From contig NZ_RHOA01000006.1 of assembly GCF_003946545.1 (NCBI RefSeq), positions 40,251 to 104,250 on the forward strand: a stretch of DNA of 64,000 nt, read 5' to 3'. Positions 50,298 through 59,763 of this stretch are shown one piece after another (position 1 is the stretch's first letter; each line of letters begins with the position of its first letter). The translations under genes were made by a program, and so were the position numbers. The notes beneath the pieces are model-generated. The model saw nothing but the letters and a program-made list of their open reading frames with translations, made no database searches and was not told the origin of the DNA. This DNA comes from Levilactobacillus tangyuanensis (GTDB lineage Bacteria > Bacillota > Bacilli > Lactobacillales > Lactobacillaceae).

Positions 50298-52379
50298 GTG
50301 TTGGAAATCTTTTATGCCGTCCTGCTCTTGGTGCTGGCGACCATTGTCGCCAATACGGTTTACCCGTATTTCCCCGCCATCCCGCAGGCATTCTATCAAA
50401 TAGCCGCCGGAGCAATTCTCTCTTTAGTTCCGTTGTACCATCACTTTGTCCTAGAACCTGAAATTTTCATGCTCATTATTATTGCCCCACTCATGTTTTA
50501 CGATGGGCAGAATGCCAACGCCCGCGATATCCGTAAGAACTTCGGGTCAATTCTCTCGATGGCGGTGGCCCTGGCCATCCTCACCGTTGTCCTAATGGGC
50601 TACGTCAGCCAGACGATCCTGGCCGGTTTACCCCTGGCGCTGGCCTTTGCCCTGGCGGCTATCGTCACCCCAACGGATGCCGTGGCCGTCTCGTCCATCA
50701 CCACCAACATCGCGGTACCAGAGCGGGTCATGGGCATGCTGGAGCGAGAATCCCTATTCAACGATGCTTCCGGCTTGGTGGCCTTTAGCCTGGCCCTCAC
50801 CGCCTTTACCACCGGCGAATTCTCCCTGGGTTCCGGGATTAAGCACTTTCTAATCGTGTTTTTCGGTGGCCTGCTCATCGGCCTTGTCCTGGGCGCCATC
50901 GCCGTCTGGGCCCGCGTCTACCTGGTACAAACGGGGAAGGATTCCGCCAGCGTCATCGTTCCCTACGATGTGCTGGTGCCCTTCTTCATCTACCTGGCCG
51001 CCGAACACGCCGGACTCTCCGGAATTCTGGCCGTGGTTGCCGCCGGTTTAGTCTACAGTGTATCAACCAACCAATTGCGGCTCTCAAGTACCCAACTGCA
51101 ACTGGTCTCCCGATCAACCTGGACGATCTTGACCAACATCCTCAACGGGTTCGTTTTCGTCCTCCTCGGGGTCTCCCTACCCACAGTATGGGTAAATATT
51201 CAGCAAGACCACACAAAGTCACTCACGACCTTTATTGCCCTGGCCGTTATCCTCTACGTGGTCATGTTTGCTTTGCGGTACCTCTGGATTCGCTTCGACT
51301 GGGCGCTGATCCATTCAGACAAATCCGATCGACGGCAGCATGCCCTCATCGGGGCCTTGTCGGGAGTTCACGGAACCATTACCTTGGCCATGGCCTTCTC
51401 ACTGCCCTTGACCTACCATGGTGCCAGCTTCCCCTTCCGTAATACCATGATCTTTATTGCGGCAGTCGTCATCATCTTAAGTTTGCTGGTCCCCACCATC
51501 GTTCTGCCATTTATCCTGCCCAATAAGACTTTGCCCGTCGATCCCGATGACGTGATCCAGGAGCGCAAGGCCCTCGTGGACTATGCCACCAGTCGACTGG
51601 CTCAGGAGAATCCAGACTCCGCTGCCGCCACGCAAACGGTCATCGAAATTCTCAATAGCCAGGCGACTAACGAACGACCAGACCGGCGTAAGGTCGAGGC
51701 CCTCCTCAACCATGCCACCAGGATTGAAACGCAGACAGTTCAACAGATGGCCGACGATGGCGTGATTACACAAGCCTTTGCCGCTCGTTACGTCCGTATC
51801 TTGGTCTTCAGATCACAATTGAGTAGCCACAATCCGTTCGTCAATCTCAACCTCTGGCTTCGTTTCGTGAGCCACCGACTTAGCCATGGCTTTAACCGTC
51901 GCTTTCGGCGAAAGGCCCGCATCCGTAAACAACAGGAGTGGCTGGCCACTCACGACTTCACTCCCGAACAACGGGCCGCACAAGAACGCCGCCTGGAACT
52001 CGAAAAACAGCAGTTGCCCCGCAAGCGGCAACGTAATCGGGCCGTCGACCAGGAACGACGGGAGGCCTATTTAAAGATTGAAGACACCGTCTACGAAAAT
52101 GTTATGGCCTTCCTAACGGAGACGGCCAGCGTGGACAATCAGGCCGAGGTGAACTCGGTTCGTAATTACTACAACGCGCGCCATCGCCGGTCGAATGCCA
52201 ATGACACAACCAGTGAGGCCCAAAACGAAATGTTTATTCAGGCCTTCCAGTACGAGTACACCTACATCCGGGAGCAACGGAGTGCCAACCGCGTTTCCGC
52301 TGCCATGGCCGAGGAACTTTACCAACAGGTCTCGACCGATCAGATGCTGTACATGCAAGAAATTGCCGATGCCGACTAA
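50298..52379 (+). CDS. CPA1-family Na+/H+ antiporter with long cytoplasmic tail
   Basis: Sodium/proton antiporter of about 693 residues. The membrane part (to about residue 410) shows NhaP-type motifs TPTDAVAVSS and ERESLFNDASGLVAFS and the late GVHGTITLAMAFSLP. A 280-residue charged, helical C-terminal domain follows, likely regulatory. GTG at 50298 or TTG at 50301 are possible starts, both after GGAGGGG. The gene has its own promoter with a cre site, unusual for an ion transporter. A terminator lies about 170 bases past the stop. Confidence 0.9.
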   Translation: MLEIFYAVLLLVLATIVANTVYPYFPAIPQAFYQIAAGAILSLVPLYHHFVLEPEIFMLIIIAPLMFYDGQNANARDIRKNFGSILSMAVALAILTVVLMGYVSQTILAGLPLALAFALAAIVTPTDAVAVSSITTNIAVPERVMGMLERESLFNDASGLVAFSLALTAFTTGEFSLGSGIKHFLIVFFGGLLIGLVLGAIAVWARVYLVQTGKDSASVIVPYDVLVPFFIYLAAEHAGLSGILAVVAAGLVYSVSTNQLRLSSTQLQLVSRSTWTILTNILNGFVFVLLGVSLPTVWVNIQQDHTKSLTTFIALAVILYVVMFALRYLWIRFDWALIHSDKSDRRQHALIGALSGVHGTITLAMAFSLPLTYHGASFPFRNTMIFIAAVVIILSLLVPTIVLPFILPNKTLPVDPDDVIQERKALVDYATSRLAQENPDSAAATQTVIEILNSQATNERPDRRKVEALLNHATRIETQTVQQMADDGVITQAFAARYVRILVFRSQLSSHNPFVNLNLWLRFVSHRLSHGFNRRFRRKARIRKQQEWLATHDFTPEQRAAQERRLELEKQQLPRKRQRNRAVDQERREAYLKIEDTVYENVMAFLTETASVDNQAEVNSVRNYYNARHRRSNANDTTSEAQNEMFIQAFQYEYTYIREQRSANRVSAAMAEELYQQVSTDQMLYMQEIADAD

Positions 52380-52549
52380 AATTTTCGCGGTCACCGTCAC
52401 ATTTTCTTCACAATTTCCTGATATAGTTAAAGGCATAACTTACGAATGAATAAACGAATAAGTTACCAATTTTACTCCTCCAAAGTAAAAATAAGGGAAC
52501 CGCTATTCAAGGTCCCCAACTCCAAACGTACTAGACGTTTTATCTTCCG

Positions 52550-52588
52550 CGACGACGCAGACTATCAAGGTCTGGTCGCCGTTTTTTG
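52550..52588 (+). terminator. Terminator downstream of the antiporter gene
   Basis: CGACGCAGAC TATCAAG GTCTGGTCG with TTTTTT following. The region from 52380 to 52750 contains no other convincing gene. A short frame across it includes this hairpin and has no ribosome site. Confidence 0.65.
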
Positions 52589-52750
52589 TGCTCTCGGCCA
52601 TATTGGGCAAAAAAGTCGACGATTCGCGGTATTTTTTGCCGTCATAAATTTACAGCCATGACAAACTAGCTTATAATTTCTTTAACAGCTTTGATCTGAA
52701 CGTCTTGACGCCGGGAAGTGCCAGACGTCGTAATTGGAGGGTGACACCAA

Positions 52751-54325
52751 ATGAAGTTAACAATTTTATCTACCAGTGATACTCACGGTTACGTTTTCCC
52801 GACGAACTACGTCAAGAAGGGTAGCCACCAAGGCTTTGGCCTTGCACGGGCTGCCACCGTCCTCGCACAGGAGCAAGCCGCCGCAAAAGTTGATGGCACC
52901 GTCCTGACGGTTGAAAACGGGGACTTCCTCGAGGGATCGCCCCTGGCCTATTATGTGGCCCGGGTACAACCCGACCGCAACCCGCAGGCCCTCATGTCCA
53001 TCTATAATCAAATCGATTATGACTGTGGAATCCTAGGCAATCATGAATTTAATTATGGTCAGGCTTACCTACAGGCGGCCATTCGGGAGGCCAAGCGGCC
53101 GATCCTCTGCGCGAACATTCTCGACCATACTGGCAAACCTGAGTACGGTCAGCCTTACAAGATTATCGAAAAAGATGGCATCAAGATTGGGGTCCTCGGC
53201 CTCACCACGCAAGCCGTCTATAAATGGGAAAAGGCCACCAATATTGATGGCCTGCAATTTGAATCGGCCTTTGTCGCAGCCCAAAAGTACGTGCCGATTC
53301 TTCGTGAACAGGCCGACGTGGTCGTGGTCTGTTACCACGGGGGCTTTGAACGCGACCTAACCACCGGCAAGCCTAATGACATCCATGTCGGCGAAAATGA
53401 AGCCTACCACATGTTGGAGGCCATTCCGGGGATCGATGCCTTGGTCACCGGCCATCAACACCGCCAACTGGCAACCGACGTCTTTGACACGCCCACCACG
53501 CAACCGGGTTTCCGAGGACAAGCGATCGGCAAGATCGTCTTGGACCTCGACCGCGATGCCGATGGTCACGTGACGGTTACGCATCACGAGACCGAGCTCG
53601 TCCCAACCAGTCACGCGCCACTGGATCCCAAGGTTCTGGATGCGGCCGCCGACCTGAATCAGGCCGTTAGCCACTGGCTCGACCAACCGTTAGGCCGAAT
53701 CGAAGGCGATATGACCTTTAGCGATCCCTTTAAGGCCCGCATGGAAGAAACGCCGTACATAGAATTTATTCAACAGGTTCAGATGGCCACCATGGGCGCG
53801 GACATCTCCGCCACCGCCCTCTTCAGCGACGAGGCCCGGGGCTTCGAAAATCCCATTACCATGCGGAACATCATGACCAACTACGTCTATCCGAATGGTC
53901 TCTCACTCCTGGAAATTACTGGAGCCGACCTGAAGGCCGCCATCGAGGTTAGCGCGCGGTACTTCAAGATTATCGACGGCGAAATTGCGGTTAACCCCGC
54001 CTTCGTTCACCCGAAGCGGCGCCAATACAACTATGACATGTATGAGGGCATCGACTATCAGTTAAACATTGCCCAACCGTTTGGGCAGCGCGTCGAGAGG
54101 CTCACGTATCATGGCAAACCGGTCACGCCAGACCAACCACTCAAGATCGTCTTGAATCAATACCGGGCGGTCGGCGGCGGCCACTTCTCCATGTTCAGTG
54201 CCGACAAGATTATTGCGGAGGGTCAAGGGGCGATGAGTGAAATCATCGCGGACTACCTGCAAGAACACCCGGTCATTCAGGCCGTGGCGAACCATAACTT
54301 TAGGGTCGTTAATGAAAAAAGATAG
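52751..54325 (+). CDS. 5'-nucleotidase/metallophosphatase, UshA-like
   Basis: Bifunctional metallophosphatase/nucleotidase of 524 residues. N-terminal calcineurin-like motifs: STSDTHGY, ENGDFLEGS, GNHEFNYG and CYHGGFE, GHQHRQ. The C-terminal nucleotide-specificity domain is present (NPITMRNIMTNYVYPNGLSLLEITGADLKAAIE). There is no signal peptide or anchor, so it probably acts in the cytoplasm, unlike E. coli UshA. TGGAGGG lies eight bases before the ATG. A long nested hairpin follows within a few bases of the stop. Confidence 0.92.
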   Translation: MKLTILSTSDTHGYVFPTNYVKKGSHQGFGLARAATVLAQEQAAAKVDGTVLTVENGDFLEGSPLAYYVARVQPDRNPQALMSIYNQIDYDCGILGNHEFNYGQAYLQAAIREAKRPILCANILDHTGKPEYGQPYKIIEKDGIKIGVLGLTTQAVYKWEKATNIDGLQFESAFVAAQKYVPILREQADVVVVCYHGGFERDLTTGKPNDIHVGENEAYHMLEAIPGIDALVTGHQHRQLATDVFDTPTTQPGFRGQAIGKIVLDLDRDADGHVTVTHHETELVPTSHAPLDPKVLDAAADLNQAVSHWLDQPLGRIEGDMTFSDPFKARMEETPYIEFIQQVQMATMGADISATALFSDEARGFENPITMRNIMTNYVYPNGLSLLEITGADLKAAIEVSARYFKIIDGEIAVNPAFVHPKRRQYNYDMYEGIDYQLNIAQPFGQRVERLTYHGKPVTPDQPLKIVLNQYRAVGGGHFSMFSADKIIAEGQGAMSEIIADYLQEHPVIQAVANHNFRVVNEKR

Positions 54326-54326
54326 A

Positions 54327-54437
54327 GTGCGCAGCCAGGCGCTTAACCAGTGAGCATTAACGTCGTCACGCGAAAAATCCCGAACCTGGATTTTACGGGT
54401 GACGGGGTTAAGCGGAGCTGGTTGCCTGGCGGAGCAC
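54327..54437 (+). repeat. Long nested hairpin element (type E)
   Basis: Starts just after the nucleotidase stop. Nested pairs: GTGC/GCAC, CCAGGC/GCCTGG, GCTTAACC/GGTTAAGC, GTCAC/GTGAC and AAAATCC/GGATTTT. It is one long imperfect stem, not a cloverleaf, with no T run, so it is not a plain terminator. It does not share sequence motifs with types A, B or D. Confidence 0.55.
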
Positions 54438-54520
54438 GTTTCGGCAATTGATAAAGGTTAGCGAACAAACGGCGCGCTGCCACACAACGCCACCATCAAT
54501 TAAATAATCTAATACTTAAC

Positions 54521-54563
54521 AAAAAATCCCCTAGGACGACTTAACGTCCTAGAGGATTTTTTA
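54521..54563 (-). terminator. Terminator of the RNase Y gene
   Basis: AAAAAATCC-CTAGGAC pairs with GTCCTAG-GGATTTTTT around GACTTAAC. Works in both directions. Confidence 0.85.
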
Positions 54564-54571
54564 TGGGCCAA

Positions 54572-56176
54572 CTAAGCATTGGCCGCCTTTTTCTTTTTCT
54601 TCTTGTGTTTCTTCTTCTCGTCGCCAACGTATTCCACAGCGGTTGACTGCCGAATGGTGGTTACCTTGATCTTCCCAGGATACGTTAACTTATCCTCGAT
54701 CTGTTGAGCCACTTCCTGCGTTAACTTGGCTGCGGCCTGGTCGTCCAACTCCCGTGGCTTAACCACGATCCGGAGTTCCCGACCGGCCTGAATGGCGTAG
54801 CTTTCGGCTACCCCAGTCTGCTCGTTCGCAATTTGTTCCAAGGCACGAAGCCGACTGATGTAGTCTTCCACTGATTCACTCCGAGCACCTGGACGGGCAC
54901 CAGAAATGGCATCGGCGGCGGCCACTAAGTCGGACAGCGGCGTGGTCTTCTCGACATCCCCATGATGGGCGGCGATCGCGTTAATCACAATCGGATCTTC
55001 GCCATACTTCTGGGCAAATTCGGTTCCGATTTCCACGTGGGTGCCTTCGACTTCATGGTCGATGGCTTTCCCCAAGTCATGGAGTAAACCGGCCCGGCGA
55101 GCCAGGCGGGTGTTATACCCAAGCCGTGCTGCCATGGCACCGGTTAATTGAGCCACTTCGATGGAATGCAAAAGCACATTTTGACCATAACTGGTCCGGT
55201 ACTTGAGTCGGCCGATGAGCTTCATCAGGTCGGGATGCATCCAACCCACATGTAAGAGACTCACGGTTTGTTCACCGGTCTCCCAGAGACTGTGGTTAAC
55301 ATCCCGCAGCGCATTCTCCACCTGAGTTTCGATCTGATTGGCCGAAATGCGGCGGCTCGCCACGAGATTAGTCAGGGCGACCCGGGCAATCTCCCGGCGA
55401 ATCGGATCATGCGTACTGATGAACAGCGTCGAGTTGTCATCCGGCACAAAGATTAGATCCGTCCCGGTCAACGTCTCCAGCAAGCGGATGTGTTGGCCTT
55501 CACGACCGATAATCTTACTGCGTATCTCACCGTTAGGCACGGTCACGCTGTGTTCCAAATGTTCCTTTGGCAAGTCTTGCGGACCACTTTCCGTGGCGGA
55601 AAGCACCACGTCCTTGGCCCAACGTTCGGCATTGGCCTCGGCATTATCATTCAACGCCTTGATCTCGATGTCGCGGTCCCGCTTCAGTGAGAGGTTAGCG
55701 TGTTGAATCACCTGTTCTTGGGCGTCCTGCGCGGTCAGCCCCGCCTGGTCGGCCAGGGTGGTTTCCCGCTGGTCACTGAGTTCCTCGGCTCGGTCCTGCA
55801 ACAGGTGCACGGACTGCCGTTGATCTCGGTTAGCCTGGCTCCGTTCGTCTAACATTTCTGTTTGATCATCTAGCCGAATCGCCATCTGATCCATCAATTT
55901 TTCACGTTGTAACCGACGCTGTTCGCGCGCCGAAATATCTGTTTTCTGTTCGGTCAATTCATCCTTGACTGATTGCTGATAGGCCAAAGTCTCTTGACGA
56001 CTATCGGCGTGTATTTTCTGCACACGTTGCTTGGTCTCTGCGGTTGCCTGGGCAATAATCTTTCGCGCCTGTTCTTGTACCGCCAACAGTTCTTGACGGT
56101 GCTGATGCCGACGCACCAGGTAGCCGAGGACCAGCCCAATCAGCAAGGCTCCAATAATTAGTCCTATGCTTAACAA
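54572..56176 (-). CDS. rny: Ribonuclease Y, diverged copy with lysine-rich tail
   Basis: Membrane-anchored endoribonuclease of 534 residues. One N-terminal helix (about 2-22) is followed by a coiled coil (about 30-200), a KH domain (SKIIGREGQHIRLLETLTG), and an HD domain with LLHDLGKAIDHEVEG and AIAAHHGDVE. The C terminus departs from the usual AVEYAK ending and carries a tail with nine lysines. The coiled coil is also unusually Gln/Arg-rich. It is probably the second RNase Y paralogue known in some lactobacilli. TTG at 56176 follows AAGGAG. The frame to 56230 has only a poor site. Confidence 0.88.
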   Translation of the reverse strand: MLSIGLIIGALLIGLVLGYLVRRHQHRQELLAVQEQARKIIAQATAETKQRVQKIHADSRQETLAYQQSVKDELTEQKTDISAREQRRLQREKLMDQMAIRLDDQTEMLDERSQANRDQRQSVHLLQDRAEELSDQRETTLADQAGLTAQDAQEQVIQHANLSLKRDRDIEIKALNDNAEANAERWAKDVVLSATESGPQDLPKEHLEHSVTVPNGEIRSKIIGREGQHIRLLETLTGTDLIFVPDDNSTLFISTHDPIRREIARVALTNLVASRRISANQIETQVENALRDVNHSLWETGEQTVSLLHVGWMHPDLMKLIGRLKYRTSYGQNVLLHSIEVAQLTGAMAARLGYNTRLARRAGLLHDLGKAIDHEVEGTHVEIGTEFAQKYGEDPIVINAIAAHHGDVEKTTPLSDLVAAADAISGARPGARSESVEDYISRLRALEQIANEQTGVAESYAIQAGRELRIVVKPRELDDQAAAKLTQEVAQQIEDKLTYPGKIKVTTIRQSTAVEYVGDEKKKHKKKKKKAANA

Positions 56177-56302
56177 TATGCTGTACTCCTTAGTCTTCAA
56201 TCCCGACAAATTAGCGGGTGGGTTGGTCACTCTTCTTGCTAATTATACGCTATTTCCCCCCACAACCCAACTAAACTCGCCGTGATTTACTAACTGCCGT
56301 TT

Positions 56303-57256
56303 TTAATCGCCAGCCGGCATATATTTGGCCAGAAAGGCCTTAACCGTGCGGGTATACAACTGGGGATCATGTGACAAGGCCGCCGCGTGCTTGGCCCCCG
56401 GAACAATTAACAATTGCTTGGGACCCGCATCGGCCGCGTAGACTTGGTGAACCATCCGCGTTGGCACGAAGGTATCGGCGCCCCCGTGAATGAAGAGCAT
56501 CGGCTTATGATTCTTCTTCACGGCCGCCACGGCATTGGCATCCTTAAAGTGGAAGCCGGCCTTGGCCTTCGCCACCGAACTGGTCAAGGGGACCAGTGGC
56601 CAGTATGGCAGGTTATACATTTGCTTAGCCTGGTAGGTAATCTCGGCTTCGGCGTTGGTATAACCACAGTCTTCGATGTAGGCCTTAAGCTGCGGTGGCG
56701 TCTGCAGACCACTGGTCATCATGGTTGTGGCGCCCCCCATGGACACCCCAAATAAGACAACCTGCGACTGCTGACCCTGTTTAGCGATCACCTGGTTAAC
56801 CCACTTCAAATAGTCCTTGCTTTCATAATAACCATAGCTGATGACCTTCCCCTGACTGGCCCCTTGGCCCCGGGTGTCGGGGATCAACGTGTTATAACCC
56901 ATTTGGTGGAACATGGCCACGTAACCCCCCATGGCCTCCTTGTCGGAACCAAACCCATGAACCAAGACCACCGTCCGTTTGGTCGTCTTGGCAGCAGGAA
57001 TGTAGTCGGCCACTAACTTCAAGTTGGTGCCGGCCGCCGTTTCCGTCCAATGCTGCTTCGGCACCGTTTGATACCACTTCTTTTGTTGGTAGAGTGGGTC
57101 CGTCTTCTTTAACTTCGTGACCGGTCCCACAAAACTCTTCTTACCGCTGGCAACCGTCATATTATAAAAGTACAGACTGGCCCCAAACAGTCCCGTGGAC
57201 ACTAGAACCACCAGGACTAAAATGGCGATTAGCCACCGTTTCAATCGCTTACTCAA
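56303..57256 (-). CDS. Membrane-anchored alpha/beta hydrolase
   Basis: Serine hydrolase of 317 residues with one N-terminal anchor helix (about 8-30) and an external catalytic domain. Features: oxyanion segment VVLVHGFGSDKEAMGG, nucleophile elbow FGVSMGGATT, an Asp in FIHGGADTFVP and a His in PGAKHAAALSHDP. The family (YqkD/FrsA-like) includes esterases and peptidases, and the substrate is unknown. TTG at 57256 is preferred, with GGGAGG eight bases upstream. It is divergent from pepF. Confidence 0.87.
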   Translation of the reverse strand: MSKRLKRWLIAILVLVVLVSTGLFGASLYFYNMTVASGKKSFVGPVTKLKKTDPLYQQKKWYQTVPKQHWTETAAGTNLKLVADYIPAAKTTKRTVVLVHGFGSDKEAMGGYVAMFHQMGYNTLIPDTRGQGASQGKVISYGYYESKDYLKWVNQVIAKQGQQSQVVLFGVSMGGATTMMTSGLQTPPQLKAYIEDCGYTNAEAEITYQAKQMYNLPYWPLVPLTSSVAKAKAGFHFKDANAVAAVKKNHKPMLFIHGGADTFVPTRMVHQVYAADAGPKQLLIVPGAKHAAALSHDPQLYTRTVKAFLAKYMPAGD

Positions 57257-57376
57257 GATGTTATCCTCCCTTAATCGTGACACTCACAAGGGTAAGTATA
57301 CGAAGTTCTTGCCGCCAGCGCAATCGATATGAAGTTTGCTATAATAAAGCCAACTAACGGCTAGGAGGGCTCATCC

Positions 57377-59185
57377 ATGAAATATTCATTAAACTGGGAT
57401 CTCGATTCGCTCTTCGCTGGTGGGATCAATTCCGACCAGCTGAAGACTAAATTAGCATCGATTCAGACCGCCACGGCAACCCTGGGCGATCTGCTCGACC
57501 GCTGGGACGCCGCCAGTGACGCCCCTAACTATCAGCAATTTATCAAGTTAATCGATCAGTTACAGGCCATCGAAGCCGGCCTGGGTCAGGCGGGACTCTT
57601 CATTACTGGCGTTGGCTCCGCCGACATCCACAATGCCGATGTGGCCCCGGTTGAGGCCCACTATCAAACATTGGCCACCCAGGCCGACAACGTGGTTGGC
57701 AAGCTCAAGAAGGTCCTGGTTCAGGTCCCGGACGCCAACTTTGCGGAAATGTTGGCCCATCCTAAGCTGGCGCCCATTGCCTTTAATCTAGAGGAAATGC
57801 GGGACGCGGGCAAGACGTTACTAGACGACAAGACCGAAGCCCTCATCAATCGACTCAATCTCGATGGCAAGGCCGCCTGGAGTAGTCACTACGATTCCCT
57901 GGTTGCCACGGTACAGGTCCCGTTCCACGATGCGGAAGGCCAACCCATCACCCTCTCGGCTGGACAGGCCGATAACAATCTCCTGGGTAACGCGGACCCG
58001 ACTTATCGGTCGGCCCTGCTGCCCGCCTGGGAAAAGGCCTGGACGGATAAGGAACAACTCTTTGCCGACACCTTGAACCACTTGGCCGGTTTCCGCTTAA
58101 CCGAATACGCCGCCCATGGAACCACCGACTTTCTGAAGGAACCGCTCAAGGAGAACCGCCTGAGTGCCACCACCCTGAAGACAATCTGGCGGGTAGTCGA
58201 TGATAACAAGGCCATGCTACTCGATTACCTTGACCGCAAGGCGTCCCTCCTGGGCAAAAAGCACGCCGGTTGGGAAGACGTCGAGGCCCCGCTAAATCTC
58301 CCCGGGAGTACACCACACCAATTTACCTTCGACGAGGCCGCGGACTTCATCATCCAACACTACGGCGAATTCTCACCAAAGATGGCCGCACTGGCTAAGC
58401 ACGCCTTCGACCATCACTGGATTGAAGCGGAAGATCGACCAGGCAAGGCCCCCGGTGGCTGGATGGAAAGTGCCCCGGAGACCAATGAATCCCGGATCTT
58501 CATGACCTTCACCGGATCACCCAACGACGTTTCCACCATCGCCCACGAGTTGGGCCACGCCTTTCATTCCAGCGTGATCCATGACCTGCCAATCTTACGG
58601 CAAGACTATGCCATGAACGTGGCCGAAACTGCCTCAACCTTTGGCGAACTGATCGTGGCGGATGCCAACCTACAGGCCGCAAAGACCGATGCCGAGAAGA
58701 TTACCTTACTCAATGCCAAGATGGACAACCCCCTCGCGATGTTCTTAAATATCCGGGCGCGCTACCTCTTTGAAACCCGCTTCTACCAACTGCGCCAACA
58801 AAAGTTGGTCACCCCAGCCGAGCTGAACGAACTCATGCTGAATGCCCAGAAGGAAGCCTTTGGTCACGACCTGTCGACCTATTCCCCTCATTTATGGGCC
58901 AGCAAGCTGCATTTCTACATCGACGAACCGGCCTTCTATAACTTCCCTTACGTCTTTGGCTACCTGTTCAGCCTGGGGATTTACGCTAAGGCGCAACAGA
59001 CCGAGAACTTTGAGGACGACTACATCGCTTTACTCAGAGATACCGCCAACATGTCCACCGAGGACCTGGCCGCCAAGCATCTGGGCGTCGATCTCACCCA
59101 ACCTGACTTCTGGTTAGCCGGGGTGAAACTCATCAAACAAGATATTAGAGAATTCATGCGTCTGACTGATTCACTAGTGAAATAG
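57377..59185 (+). CDS. pepF: Oligoendopeptidase F
   Basis: Zinc metallopeptidase of family M3, 602 residues, cytoplasmic. The HELGH zinc motif lies in TIAHELGHAFHSS (about residue 390), with the downstream Glu in NVAETASTFGELIV. It degrades peptides of about 7-20 residues taken up by oligopeptide transporters. TAGGAGG precedes the ATG. It lies on its own transcript and the XRE-type gene follows 76 bases later, perhaps with read-through. Confidence 0.95.
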   Translation: MKYSLNWDLDSLFAGGINSDQLKTKLASIQTATATLGDLLDRWDAASDAPNYQQFIKLIDQLQAIEAGLGQAGLFITGVGSADIHNADVAPVEAHYQTLATQADNVVGKLKKVLVQVPDANFAEMLAHPKLAPIAFNLEEMRDAGKTLLDDKTEALINRLNLDGKAAWSSHYDSLVATVQVPFHDAEGQPITLSAGQADNNLLGNADPTYRSALLPAWEKAWTDKEQLFADTLNHLAGFRLTEYAAHGTTDFLKEPLKENRLSATTLKTIWRVVDDNKAMLLDYLDRKASLLGKKHAGWEDVEAPLNLPGSTPHQFTFDEAADFIIQHYGEFSPKMAALAKHAFDHHWIEAEDRPGKAPGGWMESAPETNESRIFMTFTGSPNDVSTIAHELGHAFHSSVIHDLPILRQDYAMNVAETASTFGELIVADANLQAAKTDAEKITLLNAKMDNPLAMFLNIRARYLFETRFYQLRQQKLVTPAELNELMLNAQKEAFGHDLSTYSPHLWASKLHFYIDEPAFYNFPYVFGYLFSLGIYAKAQQTENFEDDYIALLRDTANMSTEDLAAKHLGVDLTQPDFWLAGVKLIKQDIREFMRLTDSLVK

Positions 59186-59261
59186 TCACTAGTTTCAGTT
59201 AAAAGCAACGCAGAGTGGTATACTATTGGTAGACAAATCAACGGAAGAAACGGGTGAGTGT

Positions 59262-59681
59262 ATGTTTTCAGAACGACTACGGGCCTTACGGCGCGGCCAA
59301 CATATTACATTGGAACAACTAGCCATGGCGCTGAATAAAAAGGCTCTTGGGGAGGACGATCATCCCAACACAGCGTCACAAATTGGTAACTGGGAACGCG
59401 GTATTCGGACGCCTTCCTTCCTCGAAGTCCGCAAGCTCGCGGAATACTTCGACGTCACCATGGACTACCTCACCGGGAAGGCCGAACGTGACGAATATGA
59501 TCTCGGCCGGCTATTCCTGTCCGGCAAGCAACTGAGCTTCAATCGTGAACTCCTCAGTGGCCGGGACCGTTACGAAATTTACCAATTGATCGATGGCTAT
59601 CTGCATGGTAAGGAAAACCGCTTCATCGATCAGGAACCAAACCAGCAAGAAGAATTGGATCTCCATTTGGACGACCATTAA
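59262..59681 (+). CDS. XRE-family regulator
   Basis: DNA-binding protein of 139 residues. The helix-turn-helix covers about residues 5-70. It is longer than usual because an insertion (KKALGEDDHPNTAS) separates helix 2 from the recognition helix before QIGNWERGIRTPSF. The C-terminal region is polar and acidic. The ATG at 59262 is preceded by GGGTGAG, and an earlier start at 59226 lacks a site. Target unknown. A terminator follows. Confidence 0.82.
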   Translation: MFSERLRALRRGQHITLEQLAMALNKKALGEDDHPNTASQIGNWERGIRTPSFLEVRKLAEYFDVTMDYLTGKAERDEYDLGRLFLSGKQLSFNRELLSGRDRYEIYQLIDGYLHGKENRFIDQEPNQQEELDLHLDDH

Positions 59682-59685
59682 CGCT

Positions 59686-59736
59686 TAACGGTCGGCTGGT
59701 CAGCATAACTGCTAATCGGCCGACCGTTTTATTTTG
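59686..59736 (+). terminator. Terminator of the XRE regulator gene
   Basis: AACGGTCGGC pairs with GCCGACCGTT around a long loop that has its own pairing, followed by TTATTTT. Confidence 0.8.
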
Positions 59737-59763
59737 CCAATCTGCTCGAAAGGACCCACAACG

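Noticed and set aside
52446..52661. Open frame of 71 codons after the antiporter gene
   Set aside because: Contains the intrinsic terminator and has no ribosome site.
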